Shown here: piece after piece, positions 8,571-16,469 of the stretch | Layout of the letters: each line of letters opens with the position of its first letter | How positions within the stretch are numbered: position 1 is the first letter of the stretch | Assembly: GCA_947631385.1 (NCBI GenBank) | Contig: CANRLE010000018.1 | Span: 1-16,469, forward strand | Reading direction: 5' to 3' | Origin: an uncultured Clostridia bacterium | GTDB lineage: Bacteria > Bacillota > Clostridia > TANB77 > CAG-508 | Length of the DNA stretch: 16,469 nt | The notes under the pieces: generated by a model | The model's input: only the letters and a program-made list of their open reading frames with translations | Database searches by the model: none | Told to the model about the DNA's origin: nothing | Made by a program: the position numbers and the translations under genes

Positions 8571-8876
8571 TTACCAACAAATCGGCATACCATTTCTGGT
8601 TGGAAGTTCTGACCAAAATGCCGAGCCATGTATGTCTTCCATTTCTATGAGTAACGTTTTTGGATCATCTATCATGTGGATGAAAGCACTTTTCAAATCT
8701 TTTAAAATCAGACCCTGCTCAGTATCGAATTCAATAAGTCCTTTTTTATTGACTGAAAATTCTCTAACAACACAATCGTCAGGAATGTGTACAATTTTAA
8801 CCTTATTGTCACATTCTACAATCCGATACCCAAAGTCATTGATGTCTTCCATTTTACCGCATGTTACTCCAATCAT
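8571..8876 (-). CDS. Small protein of unknown function, foreign-looking codon use
   Basis: A 101-residue protein I do not recognise (MIGVTCGKMEDINDFGYRIV ...). It is acidic, with no membrane segment, and has four cysteines, one in the C-terminal NGMPICW. AGGAGG lies 6-7 bases before the ATG at 8876 and a good promoter lies upstream, so it is very likely expressed. Codon use differs from the neighbours: GAC, ATC, GTC, CTC, CTG, TCG, CCG and ACG are frequent in so short a gene. It holds the only in-frame CGG of the window that is not at a frame break (codon 18, 8825-8823, FGYRIVE). A +1 skip there would hit a stop two codons later, leaving 19 residues. I infer recent horizontal transfer from an organism where CGG is arginine; alternatively, CGG is read as Arg here. 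Confidence 0.65.
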   Translation of the reverse strand: MIGVTCGKMEDINDFGYRIVECDNKVKIVHIPDDCVVREFSVNKKGLIEFDTEQGLILKDLKSAFIHMIDDPKTLLIEMEDIHGSAFWSELPTRNGMPICW

Positions 8877-8919
8877 ACAAACCCTCCTATTAGTTTATTG
8901 AGTTATCAGTTACTATAAT

Positions 8920-8948
8920 ATTATATACTAAAATTATCAATATTTCAA
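8920..8948 (-). promoter_or_regulatory. Sigma-A type promoter of the small gene
   Basis: On the minus strand TTGAAA (8948-8943) and TATAAT (8925-8920) are separated by 17 bases. The predicted start is near 8913, giving a leader of about 37 bases ending in AGGAGG. This makes the small gene, and possibly hisS, independent of the rel operon upstream. Confidence 0.7.
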
Positions 8949-8964
8949 GGCTTTTTAGGTAGAT

Positions 8965-9613
8965 TTAAAATAATTTAGGTTTTAATTCCAAATAAATAGG
9001 CTTTTCATCTCTTAGCAATGTCATCATTCCATGACCTGGATATACAATTGTTTCATCTGGCAATGTCATAATTTTTGTTTCAATAGAATGTATAATATCT
9101 TCTCTACTAGAAGTTGGTAAATCAGTTCTGCCCCATGTGCCTCTAAAAATTGTATCACCTGAAAATAAACAATTTTCTTTTTCACAATAAAGACTTGTAC
9201 TTCCTTTAGTATGACCGAGGTGTGTGAAGTACCTTAAATTGTAAATCTCCCAAGTGTATAGTATCTTCATCATCGATTCTTGAATCAGCTTCTAATTCAA
9301 TATGCCCTAGCCCAATATAAGGAGATAAATTAATATCTGGATTATTTAAGCCATCACTATCCTGTCGATGTATTAAAATTTTACCACCACAACGGCTTTT
9401 TAATTCTGTTACTCCTAATATATGATCACTATGGCAATGTGTCAAATAAATATATTTTAACTTTCCTTCCATAATATCAATTAATTCTTTAATTTTATCT
9501 ACATCTCCTGCTGGATCAATGACCATTGTTTCTTTTGAAGTCTCATCTAATATAATATAGCAATTAGTTGGATCTCCTATCCAAGTTTCTATCTTTAGTT
9601 CTTTTAACTTCAT
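8965..9613 (-). CDS. Metallo-beta-lactamase fold hydrolase (glyoxalase II-like), joined by a +1 frameshift at CGG
   Basis: Read as a 215-residue protein: 132 codons from ATG 9613, a skip at 9217, then 83 codons. It carries the full two-metal site of the family: THCHSDH (His59, His61, Asp63, His64), HTPGHT (His134), FSGDTIF (Asp153) and YPGHG (His194). The length matches the YcbL-type branch of hydroxyacylglutathione hydrolase-like proteins; the substrate is unknown. The frameshift lies inside the metal motif HTP-G-HT, so the unshifted product (135 residues) would lack three of seven ligands. The ATG overlaps the rel stop codon by one base (TAATG) with AAGGAG inside the end of rel, indicating translational coupling. 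Genomes of this group often keep rel next to such a hydrolase, but a joint function is not established. Confidence 0.88.
9214..9217 (-). other. +1 frameshift site CGGT in the metallo-hydrolase gene
   Basis: Coding strand: cac aca cct CGG tca tac taa in the upstream frame. Skipping the C gives cac aca cct GGT cat act (H-T-P-G-H-T), the near-universal metal-binding motif. This fixes the skipped base and the inserted amino acid very tightly. Confidence 0.88.
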
Positions 9614-11809
9614 TATTTCTTTCTCCTTACTTCATAAACACTTTCTACTTTTCGTATGGCTTTTTGAGCATTATTTAGCTCATCTAAGCTATCTACTTCT
9701 AATGTAATATCTATGATTGCAATACCCTCTTTAGTTGTTTTGGTATTTACTCCAAAGATTTTTGCTTTAGTTGTTCCAATTTCTCTTAAAATATCCATTA
9801 ATAATCCGCTTCTATCATTAGAATATATTTCAATATCTACTTGATATGAAGATTCACTCTCTTTATACCATTCTACATCTATCATCCTATTTTCTTCTGA
9901 AACTAAATCTCCAATATTAATACAATCTTTTCTGTGGACAGATACTCCTCTGCCTTTTGTAATATATCCTACAATTTCATCTCCGGGAAGTGGATTACAA
10001 CATTTTGAAAGTTTAACTAAACAATTATCTATGCCTTTAACAATAATTCCTGAATTAGATGTTTTTGGTCTTTTTTGCCTTGCTTTTGCCAATTCTTCTA
10101 TCTTCTCTTCAATATTTTCTTCTTCATGTTCTTTTCTATATTCTTGTAACATTCTTGCAATAACTTTCACAGCAGAATTAGCACCAAATCCAACAGCTGC
10201 ATACATTTCTTCTAAAGTTTTATATTTATATTTATCTAACATAGGTTCAATATATTCATTTTTAAATAAATCTGAATATGAAAAACCAATTCTTTTTAAT
10301 TCTTTTTCAATTAATTCTTTTCCTTTTTCGATATTCTCAGCCTTTTGTGCCTTTTTAAACCAACTTAATATTTTATTTTTTGCACTACTACTTTTTACAA
10401 ATTTCAACCAATCTCTACTTGGTCCCTTTGAATTATCTGATGTAATAATTTCAACTATATCCCCGCTTTTTAAAGGTGTAACTATTGGCATCATTTTACT
10501 ATTAATTTTACATCCTGTCATATGATGACCAATTTCAGCATGAATACTGTATGCAAAATCAATTGGTGTAGCACCTCTTGGTAGAACCTTTATTGCTCCT
10601 TTCGGTGTAAATACATAAACTTCATCTTCAAATAATTCAGTTTTTAGGGTATTCAAAAATTCTTGTGGGTCTTGCATATCTTTTTGCCATTCTAATGTTT
10701 CTCTAAGCCATGCTAATTTGTCTTCTTCTACTTTTACTGGAGTTTTTTTACCAAGAAAGCTAGCTTCTTTATATGCCCAATGTGCAGCAATACCAAACTC
10801 TGCTATTCGGTGCATGTCCCATGTTCTAATTTGTACTTCAAATGGTGTTCCCTTATCCCCTAATAAAGTTGTATGGATAGATTGATACATGTTTGGCTTT
10901 GGTACCGCAATATAATCTTTAAATCTCCCCGGCATTGGACTATACATTTCGTGAACTACACCTAATGCTGCATAACAGTCTTTAATATTATTTACTAAAA
11001 TACGTAAAGCAAACAAGTCATATATTTGATCAAGAGTTTTGTTATCTCTTTTCATTTTTCTATAGATACTATATAAGTGCTTTGCTCTTCCGTGTGACTT
11101 CCGCTTCTATTTTTTGCTTTTTTAATTCAGTACGAATGTCATCCATAATTTTTTCTATGAATTTTAATCTCTCTTCTCTTTTCTTATTTATACCTTCTAC
11201 TAATTCATGATATTCTTCTGGATTTAAATACTTAAAGCCTAAATCTTCCAATTCCCATTTTATAGAATATAATCCTAATCTATTTGCTAAAGGTGCATAT
11301 AATTCCATTGTTTCTTTGGCATTTGCAATTTGTCTATCTCTTTTTAGATATTTTAAAGTTCTCATATTATGAAGTCTGTCAGCTAATTTAATTAGTATTA
11401 CTCTAATATCTTTTCCCATTGCCAAAAACATTTTTCTATAGTCTTCTACCTGTTGTTCTTCCATTGAAGCAAATTGCATAGAACTAAGTTTTGTTACACC
11501 TTCTACCATATCTGCAATTTCTTGTCCAAATTCTTCTTGAATATTTTGTTCTGTTACGTCAGTATCTTCAACTAAGTCATGTAACAAAGCTGCACAGATA
11601 GTACTATCATCTAAACCGATATCTGCTAAAATGTAAGCAACATTTAGCGGATGTATTATATAGGGTTCACCTGAACGTCTACATTGTCCATCATGATGTT
11701 TATTTGCATATTCATATGCTTTTGTTATTAATTTTACATCTATTTTTCTACTATGTTGTTTACGTTTGGCTATGACATCTTGTATTGTAATATTACTATC
11801 TTCTTGCAT
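9613..11809 (-). CDS. rel: Bifunctional (p)ppGpp synthetase/hydrolase Rel, joined by a +1 frameshift at CGG
   Basis: Read as a 731-residue protein, the normal Rel length: 239 codons from ATG 11809, a skip at 11092, then 492 codons. Rel makes and degrades the alarmone (p)ppGpp at the ribosome. Seen: the HD hydrolase domain with His53 and LLHDLVEDTD (His77, Asp78, Glu81, Asp82); the synthetase domain beginning at the junction VT-G-RAKHLYSIYRKM, then YQSIHTTLLG and HRIAEFGIAAHWAYKE; a TGS domain (about 400-460, VYVFTPKGAIKVLPRGATP); a CC motif (KCCNPLPGDEIVGY); and a C-terminal ACT domain (SNDRSGLLMDILREIG). The shift lies at the hydrolase-synthetase border, so unshifted translation would give a 246-residue hydrolase-only protein. 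AAGGAAG precedes the ATG. It follows recJ by 19 bases and overlaps the metallo-hydrolase gene, forming one operon. Confidence 0.93.
11089..11092 (-). other. +1 frameshift site CGGA in rel
   Basis: Coding strand: gaa gtc aca CGG aag agc aaa gca ctt ata tag in the upstream frame. Skipping the C gives gtc aca GGA aga gca aag (V-T-G-R-A-K), the conserved start of the synthetase domain. Conserved residues between the CGG and the next in-frame ATG (11055) exclude simple re-initiation. Confidence 0.88.
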
Positions 11810-11828
11810 ATCTACACTTCCTTTATTT

Positions 11829-13521
11829 TTACAAAGATTTCATTATATCTTTCATATTAATTTGTAATGTTTCTACTCCGTTAAAACTATTTATTTCGAG
11901 TACTCCTACTACATCAATTTTATCACCAATGCGATAATCTTCTGCTAAGTTTCCCATATTAAATCCTATAGCATTTACAATAGTATTGTTATCTTTTAAT
12001 GTCAATTTTAAATGTTTTCCTTCAGATAATGCTCGAATAGAATCTATTTTTAAATTTTTAAAAGCAAAAATTGGTGTTTTATTTCCTTCTCCAAAAGGTT
12101 CTAATTGTTTTAAACTTTCTACCATATCTTTATTTACATCTTTAATATCAATTCTTGCATCTACTTGTAAAATTGGTACTATGTCCTCAATATGTGCTTC
12201 TGATGCTATTTTTTCAAAACTACATCTAAAATTTTCAAAGTTTTCTTTCTTAATTGTTATTCCAACAGCCATACTGTGCCCACCAAATTTTTCAATAGTG
12301 TTAGCACATTTTGTTAAAGCATCATGTAAATCAAATCCCGGTACACTTCTTCCAGAACCTTTACCTATTCCATCTTCTTCAAAGCTTAATAAAATGCTTG
12401 GCTTGAAATATAATTCTGTAATTTTTGAAGACACTATTCCGTATTACACCATGATGCCAATTTTCTCCTCCAACTATAATGGCATTGTTTTTATCTAAAC
12501 CTTCCTGTTCTATTTTTTGCATAGCATTTTCAAATATGCTTTTTTCAGTTTCTTGCCTAATACGATTGTGTTCATTTAATTGTTCGGTTAATTTATTTAC
12601 TTGTTGTATGTCTTGAGATAATAATAATTCTAAGGCCTCTTCTGCCTTTCCCATTCTTCCACATGCATTTATTCTTGGTGCAATTCCAAAAGAAATACTT
12701 GTTGAGTCAATTTTGCTATATCCTGAAGATTGTATAATAGAACGCAACCCTATGTTTTTAGTTTGGCGGATAAGTAATAATCCTAATTTAGCTATTACTC
12801 TATTTTCATCAACTAAAGGAACTATGTCTGAAATAGTTCCAACACATACAATGTCTAGATATTTTAAATATTCTTCTTCTTTACAACCTAAAGCTGTCCC
12901 AATTGCTTGTATTAATTTAAAAACTACTCCTACTCCTGCTAGTTCTCTAAAAGGATATTGGCTGTCTTTTCTTTTATTGTCAATAACTGCAAAAGCATCT
13001 GGTAACTCATTTCCCGGTTCATGATGGTCAGTTACAATAGTTTCAATTCCAAGTGAATTTGAATATGCAATTTCATCTATTGCTGAAATTCCACAATCTA
13101 CTGTAATCATTAATTGACATCCAGTATCAAAAATTTTTTTAACTGCCTCTTTATTTAACCCATACCCTTCATTTAATCTGTTTGGTATGTATGTTGATAC
13201 TTCTAATCCTCTGTCTTTTAAAAAACTCTTTAGAACCGTAATACTAGTAATTCCATCTACGTCATAATCGCCATAAATCGTTACTTTTTCTTGTTTTTCA
13301 ATTGCCTTTATAATTCTTTCTACAGCTTTTTTCATATCTGTAATTAAAAATGGGTCATGAAAGTCTTTTCTAGTCGGTTCTAAAAATAATTTTATATCTT
13401 TTTCTTTCGTAATTCCTCTATTAACTAGTATTGTTGCAAGTAGTTTATTAATTTGATTTTTTTCAGCTATTTCATTAATCTCTTCTTCACTTGTTTCATA
13501 AATTTGCCATTTTTTGTTCAT
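11829..13521 (-). CDS. recJ: Single-stranded-DNA-specific exonuclease RecJ, joined by a +1 frameshift at CGG
   Basis: Read as a 563-residue protein, the usual RecJ size: 360 codons from ATG 13521, a skip at 12441, then 203 codons. RecJ degrades single-stranded DNA 5' to 3' in recombination and mismatch or base-excision repair. The DHH phosphoesterase core shows YGDYDVDGITS (Asp85, Asp87, Asp89), ITVDCGIS and VTDHHEPG (Asp165, His166, His167). The DHHA1 part shows GKGSGRSVPGFD (386-397) and GGHSMAVGI (413-421), followed by an OB-like tail. The shift joins NWHHGVI to G-IVSSKITE, the usual family sequence at the entry to DHHA1. Unshifted translation gives 380 residues without DHHA1. AGGAGAGG lies before the ATG. 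It is followed 19 bases later by rel. No strong terminator separates it from the ATPase gene upstream. Confidence 0.93.
12438..12441 (-). other. +1 frameshift site CGGA in recJ
   Basis: Coding strand: ggt gta ata CGG aat agt gtc in the upstream frame. Skipping the C gives gta ata GGA ata gtg tct tca (V-I-G-I-V-S-S). The upstream frame stays open for 20 codons after CGG, so a nearby stop codon is not part of the signal. Confidence 0.88.
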
Positions 13522-13595
13522 ATTCCTCTCCTAAAATATTATTTTGTTTTATTCTATACTATTTTCGAGTTTTTTAAAAGAGTTTTTGTAAAATT

Positions 13596-16319
13596 TTATT
13601 CATCTTTGGCTGTGTTTATTTTAAATAATTTAAAAATTTCAACAATTATAATTGGAGAAACAATTAAACCTATTAACTCTAAAATATTTTCTGTTGGTAA
13701 TACTGGAATGCTAAATATATTTCTTAAGAATGGTATCATTAAAATAATTAACATTAAAGCTGCTGATGCCAAAACAGCCCAAATCAATTTACTATTGTTA
13801 AAAATATTAGTTTTAAATATTGATTCTTTGTTATTTCTTACATTAAATACATGCACTAATTCTGATAAAGCGAGAGTTGCAAAAGCCATTGTTTGACCTA
13901 CTTCTATTTTAGATTCATCTAAAGTTAATCCATCTATTGCTGTATTAGTAGTTGCTAGACCTATCACAAAAGCAGATAAAGTAAGTAGTCCTATCATAAT
14001 TCCTTGATAAATAACACGCCATGTCATTCCTCTTGTGAATACTCCTTTTCCCGGTTTTGCGGGTTTTCTATTCATAATATCTCTATTAGCTGGATCAAAA
14101 GCCAATGCCAATGCTGGAAGTGAATCAGTTACTAAATTAATCCACAAAATATGAATTGGTAACAAGATTTCCAAATGTCCAATATCAGTAATGCCAAACC
14201 ATTTTGCAAATAATGGCGTAAATAGAGTCGCCATAAATAGAACTACTATTTCTCCAATATTACTTGATAATAAGAATTGAATAACTTTTAAAATATTATC
14301 ATAAATTCTTCTTCCCTCTTCTACTGCTGAAACAATAGTTGCAAAATTGTCATCTGTTAAAATAACATCAGCCGCTTCTTTTGCCACATCTGTTCCAACA
14401 ACTCCCATTGCACATCCTATATCAGATGTTTTTAATGCTGGGCTATCATTAACACCATCACCTGTCATGGCAACAATTTCTCCGTTTTTCTGCCAAGCTC
14501 TTACAATTCTAACTTTATGCTCTGGAGAAACTCTTGCATAAACAGAATACTGTCTTACTTTTTTCTCTAATTCTTCATCAGACATTTTTTCAAGTTCTAA
14601 TCCTGTAATAGCTTCTTCTTCTTTTTCTAAAATACCTAACTTTTTAGCAATTGCAGTAGCTGTAATTTTATGGTCTCCTGTAATCATAACTGTTTTTATT
14701 CCAGCAGTTTTACATTTTTCTACTGCTTTTTTTGCTTCCTCTCTTGGTGGGTCAATCATTCCTACTAAACCAATAAATGTTAAATCTTTTTCTATATTTT
14801 TCATTTCTTCGTCTGTTGGTATGTTGTCTATCTCACGATATGCACATGCTAATACTCTTAATGCTTCTTTAGCCATATTTTCATTGTGTTCTTTAATTTT
14901 TATAGTATAATTTTCTAAATCTTCTTTTACTTCACCATTTAATAAATAAGAATTACATCTTTTTAATAGTTCATCTACTCCACCTTTTGTATAAACAACA
15001 TATTTACCATTTATTTCATTAACAGTTGTCATTAATTTTCTTTCAGAATCAAATGGAAATTCATTTAAGCGAGGTGCTCTATCATATATACTAGGGTCAA
15101 AATCTAATTTAAATGCCATATCTACTAAAGCTGTTTCTGTAGGGTCTCCTGTTAGTGTTCCATCTTTTGATATTTTTGTATCATTGCATAACATATTAGC
15201 AAATACTAATTTATTGATATCTTCATTAATGTCTTTTATATTTTCTAAATCTTTTGTTTCTTCATTTATAAATATTTTCTCTACTGTCATTTTATTTTGA
15301 GTTAATGTTCCTGTTTTATCAGAACATATTACAGTAGCACTTCCTAATGTTTCAACTGCTGGTAATCTTTTGACAATAGCATTTCTTTTTACCATTTTTT
15401 GCACGCCTATTGCTAGAACAATTGTAGAAACAGCTACTAATCCTTCTGGAATAGCTGCAACTGCAAGACTTACTGCTGTCATAAACATATGGATTGGTTC
15501 TTTCCCTTGTATTAGTCCTACTATAAAAATAAATACACATATAGCTAATGCTGCAATTCCCAATGTTTTTCCTAGCTTATTCAATTTTTGTTGTAAAGGT
15601 GTCTCTTGCTTTTCTGTATTATTTATCATTCCTGCAATTTTTCCAACTTCTGTTGTCATACCAGTTTCAACAACAATTCCTTTTCCTCTACCATATGTTA
15701 CTAAACTTGAAGAAAATAGCATGTTAATTCTATCGCCAATTCCAATATCTTCGCCAGTTATTTTTTCTATGCTTTTTTCAACTGGTACAGATTCTCCAGT
15801 CAAAGAAGCTTCTTGTGATTTTAAGTTTACTGCTTCTATAATTCTCAAATCTGCTGGAATATAGTCACCTGTATCTAATATTACTATATCTCCCGGTACT
15901 AATTCTTTTGCTGGTATTACAGTAATTTCTCCATTTCTAACTACTTTTGCCGCATGGTCTGTTAATTTCTGTAATGCTTCTAATGATTTTTCAGCTTTAG
16001 ATTCTTGTGTTACTCCTATTATTGCATTTACAATAACTACAATTAAAATAATAATTGTATCTGTAATTCCATCTCCTTCTGCTATGCCTACTATTCCAGA
16101 AACAATTGCTGCTATAATTAAGACAATAATAGAAAAATCTTTAAATTGATCTAGAAATCTTTGTAATAATGTTTTCTTTTTTGCAACCTTTAGTTGATTT
16201 AATCCATATTTTTCTTGCCTTTTTTGAACTTCTTGTAAATCTAACCCTTTTTCAATGTTTGTTTTTAAAGTTTTTTCAACTTCTTTGATATCTTGGTTAA
16301 ACCATTTTATATTTTCCAA
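13596..16319 (-). CDS. P-type Ca2+-transporting ATPase (type IIA, PMR1/SERCA-like)
   Basis: A cation pump of about 907 residues exporting Ca2+ across the membrane by ATP hydrolysis. Numbering from a TTG at 16328: TGES (177-180, actuator), M4 motif AAIPEGL (292-297), phosphorylation motif CSDKTGTLT with Asp337, nucleotide-domain KGGVDELL, MITGDHKITATAIAKKLGI and MTGDGVNDSPAL. M5 SSNIGEIVV and M6 INLVTDSLPALALA carry the Asn, Glu, Thr and Asp positions of SERCA Ca2+ sites I and II, which supports Ca2+ rather than Na+/K+. The C-terminal six-helix bundle is complete. No in-frame ATG lies near the N-terminus. TTG at 16319 lies 9 bases after AGGAG and is preferred; TTG at 16328 directly abuts AGGAG. 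The gene is intact, with several out-of-frame CGG triplets and no in-frame one. Confidence 0.92.
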   Translation of the reverse strand: MENIKWFNQDIKEVEKTLKTNIEKGLDLQEVQKRQEKYGLNQLKVAKKKTLLQRFLDQFKDFSIIVLIIAAIVSGIVGIAEGDGITDTIIILIVVIVNAIIGVTQESKAEKSLEALQKLTDHAAKVVRNGEITVIPAKELVPGDIVILDTGDYIPADLRIIEAVNLKSQEASLTGESVPVEKSIEKITGEDIGIGDRINMLFSSSLVTYGRGKGIVVETGMTTEVGKIAGMINNTEKQETPLQQKLNKLGKTLGIAALAICVFIFIVGLIQGKEPIHMFMTAVSLAVAAIPEGLVAVSTIVLAIGVQKMVKRNAIVKRLPAVETLGSATVICSDKTGTLTQNKMTVEKIFINEETKDLENIKDINEDINKLVFANMLCNDTKISKDGTLTGDPTETALVDMAFKLDFDPSIYDRAPRLNEFPFDSERKLMTTVNEINGKYVVYTKGGVDELLKRCNSYLLNGEVKEDLENYTIKIKEHNENMAKEALRVLACAYREIDNIPTDEEMKNIEKDLTFIGLVGMIDPPREEAKKAVEKCKTAGIKTVMITGDHKITATAIAKKLGILEKEEEAITGLELEKMSDEELEKKVRQYSVYARVSPEHKVRIVRAWQKNGEIVAMTGDGVNDSPALKTSDIGCAMGVVGTDVAKEAADVILTDDNFATIVSAVEEGRRIYDNILKVIQFLLSSNIGEIVVLFMATLFTPLFAKWFGITDIGHLEILLPIHILWINLVTDSLPALALAFDPANRDIMNRKPAKPGKGVFTRGMTWRVIYQGIMIGLLTLSAFVIGLATTNTAIDGLTLDESKIEVGQTMAFATLALSELVHVFNVRNNKESIFKTNIFNNSKLIWAVLASAALMLIILMIPFLRNIFSIPVLPTENILELIGLIVSPIIIVEIFKLFKINTAKDE

Positions 16320-16360
16320 TTCAATCAACTCCTATCTTTTGATTTTATTTGAAATATATT

Positions 16361-16392
16361 AAAAAAATTACTATACAGGCTCGTATAGTAAT
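16361..16392 (-). terminator. Rho-independent terminator of tRNA-Glu
   Basis: ATTACTATAC (16367-16376) and GTATAGTAAT (16383-16392) form a perfect 10-bp stem with a 6-base loop. On the minus strand it is followed by TTTTTTT (16367-16361). It begins 5 bases after the tRNA 3' end and leaves about 40 bases before the ATPase start. Confidence 0.9.
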
Positions 16393-16396
16393 ACTT

Positions 16397-16469
16397 TGGT
16401 GACCCCTACGGGAATCGAACCCATGATTCCACCTTGAGAGGGTGGCGTCTTAACCGCTTGACAAAGGGG
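16397..16469 (-). tRNA. tRNA-Glu(CUC), first bases outside the window
   Basis: The minus strand reads as a tRNA missing about two bases of its 5' end. Seen: acceptor CCCCU pairing with AGGGG; D-stem GUC/GAC; anticodon stem CCACC/GGUGG around loop CUCUCAA with anticodon CUC (16438-16436), reading GAG; T-arm AUGGG-UUCGAUU-CCCGU; discriminator A and an encoded CCA (16399-16397). It has a strong terminator directly after it. A C34 glutamate tRNA that reads only GAG is notable in so AT-rich a genome: this host keeps some G-ending-codon tRNAs while apparently lacking normal CGG decoding. Confidence 0.93.

Noticed and set aside
2119..12434. Separate downstream genes starting at internal ATG/GTG codons (2171, 5987, 9273, 11055, 12434)
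   Set aside because: None has a ribosome binding site, unlike every true start here, and conserved family residues lie between CGG and some of these starts.
2160..12441. The five frame breaks as sequencing or assembly errors
   Set aside because: The extra base is never in a homopolymer, is always a C before GG, and always in the frame that makes CGG a codon. Out-of-frame CGG triplets in the same genes show no such error, so neither homopolymer error nor a motif-linked base-calling artefact explains the pattern. Raw reads would still be needed for certainty.
2160..12441. Classical slippery-site or RF2-type programmed frameshifting
   Set aside because: No shared P-site codon, SD-like element, stop codon at the shift site or obvious downstream structure is visible among the five sites.
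606..13521. The five genes as pseudogenes
   Set aside because: Each has exactly one lesion of identical type, with all catalytic motifs intact on both sides; nrdD and rel are rarely dispensable. Decay would give varied lesions and stop codons.
2619..15864. Overlapping open frames on the opposite strand of lemA/DUF3137, hisS, rel, recJ and the ATPase
   Set aside because: They lack ribosome binding sites and recognisable domains and mirror the codon structure of well-identified genes.
1..16469. CRISPR arrays, insertion sequences or prophage
   Set aside because: No regularly spaced repeats, transposase or phage motifs were seen; the only tandem repeat is the short one at 4123-4144.

Overview
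The window is strongly AT-rich, with AGGAGG-type ribosome binding sites, an oxygen-sensitive class III ribonucleotide reductase, LemA/DUF3137 and a RecJ-Rel-metallohydrolase gene order. This points to an uncultured anaerobic member of the Clostridia (Bacillota). Nearly all genes are on the minus strand; a Crp/Fnr-type regulator is the only plus-strand gene.

Layout from low to high coordinates: a class I glutamine amidotransferase-like gene running off the left edge and a membrane glycosyltransferase-like gene (one operon with its own promoter); lemA and a DUF3137 gene (operon); nrdD; a 250-base divergent control region with two TGTTG/CAACA palindromes; the Crp/Fnr-family regulator; a bidirectional terminator; hisS; a small gene of foreign-looking codon use; a metallo-beta-lactamase-fold hydrolase, rel (RelA/SpoT) and recJ in one direction; a P-type Ca2+ ATPase; and a partial tRNA-Glu with its terminator.

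The outstanding feature is a repeated +1 frameshift. Five conserved genes (glycosyltransferase, nrdD, metallo-hydrolase, rel, recJ) are each split by one extra base. In all five the zero-frame codon at the break is CGG, and skipping its C restores the family protein with glycine (GGU or GGA) at that exact place. CGG is not used in frame anywhere else in the long genes, although CGG occurs out of frame many times without harm and the other arginine codons (CGU, CGC, CGA, AGA, AGG) are in use. The simplest reading is that CGG is not an ordinary arginine codon here: CGGN behaves as a four-base glycine codon, or an undecoded CGG stalls the ribosome and triggers a +1 slip onto GGN. The only in-frame CGG outside these sites is in the small foreign-looking gene, where a shift would end the protein at once.

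The window also suggests a compact redox circuit. The Crp/Fnr regulator's palindrome is placed near -41 of the nrdD promoter (activating position), and a second copy overlaps the -35 box of its own promoter (autorepression).
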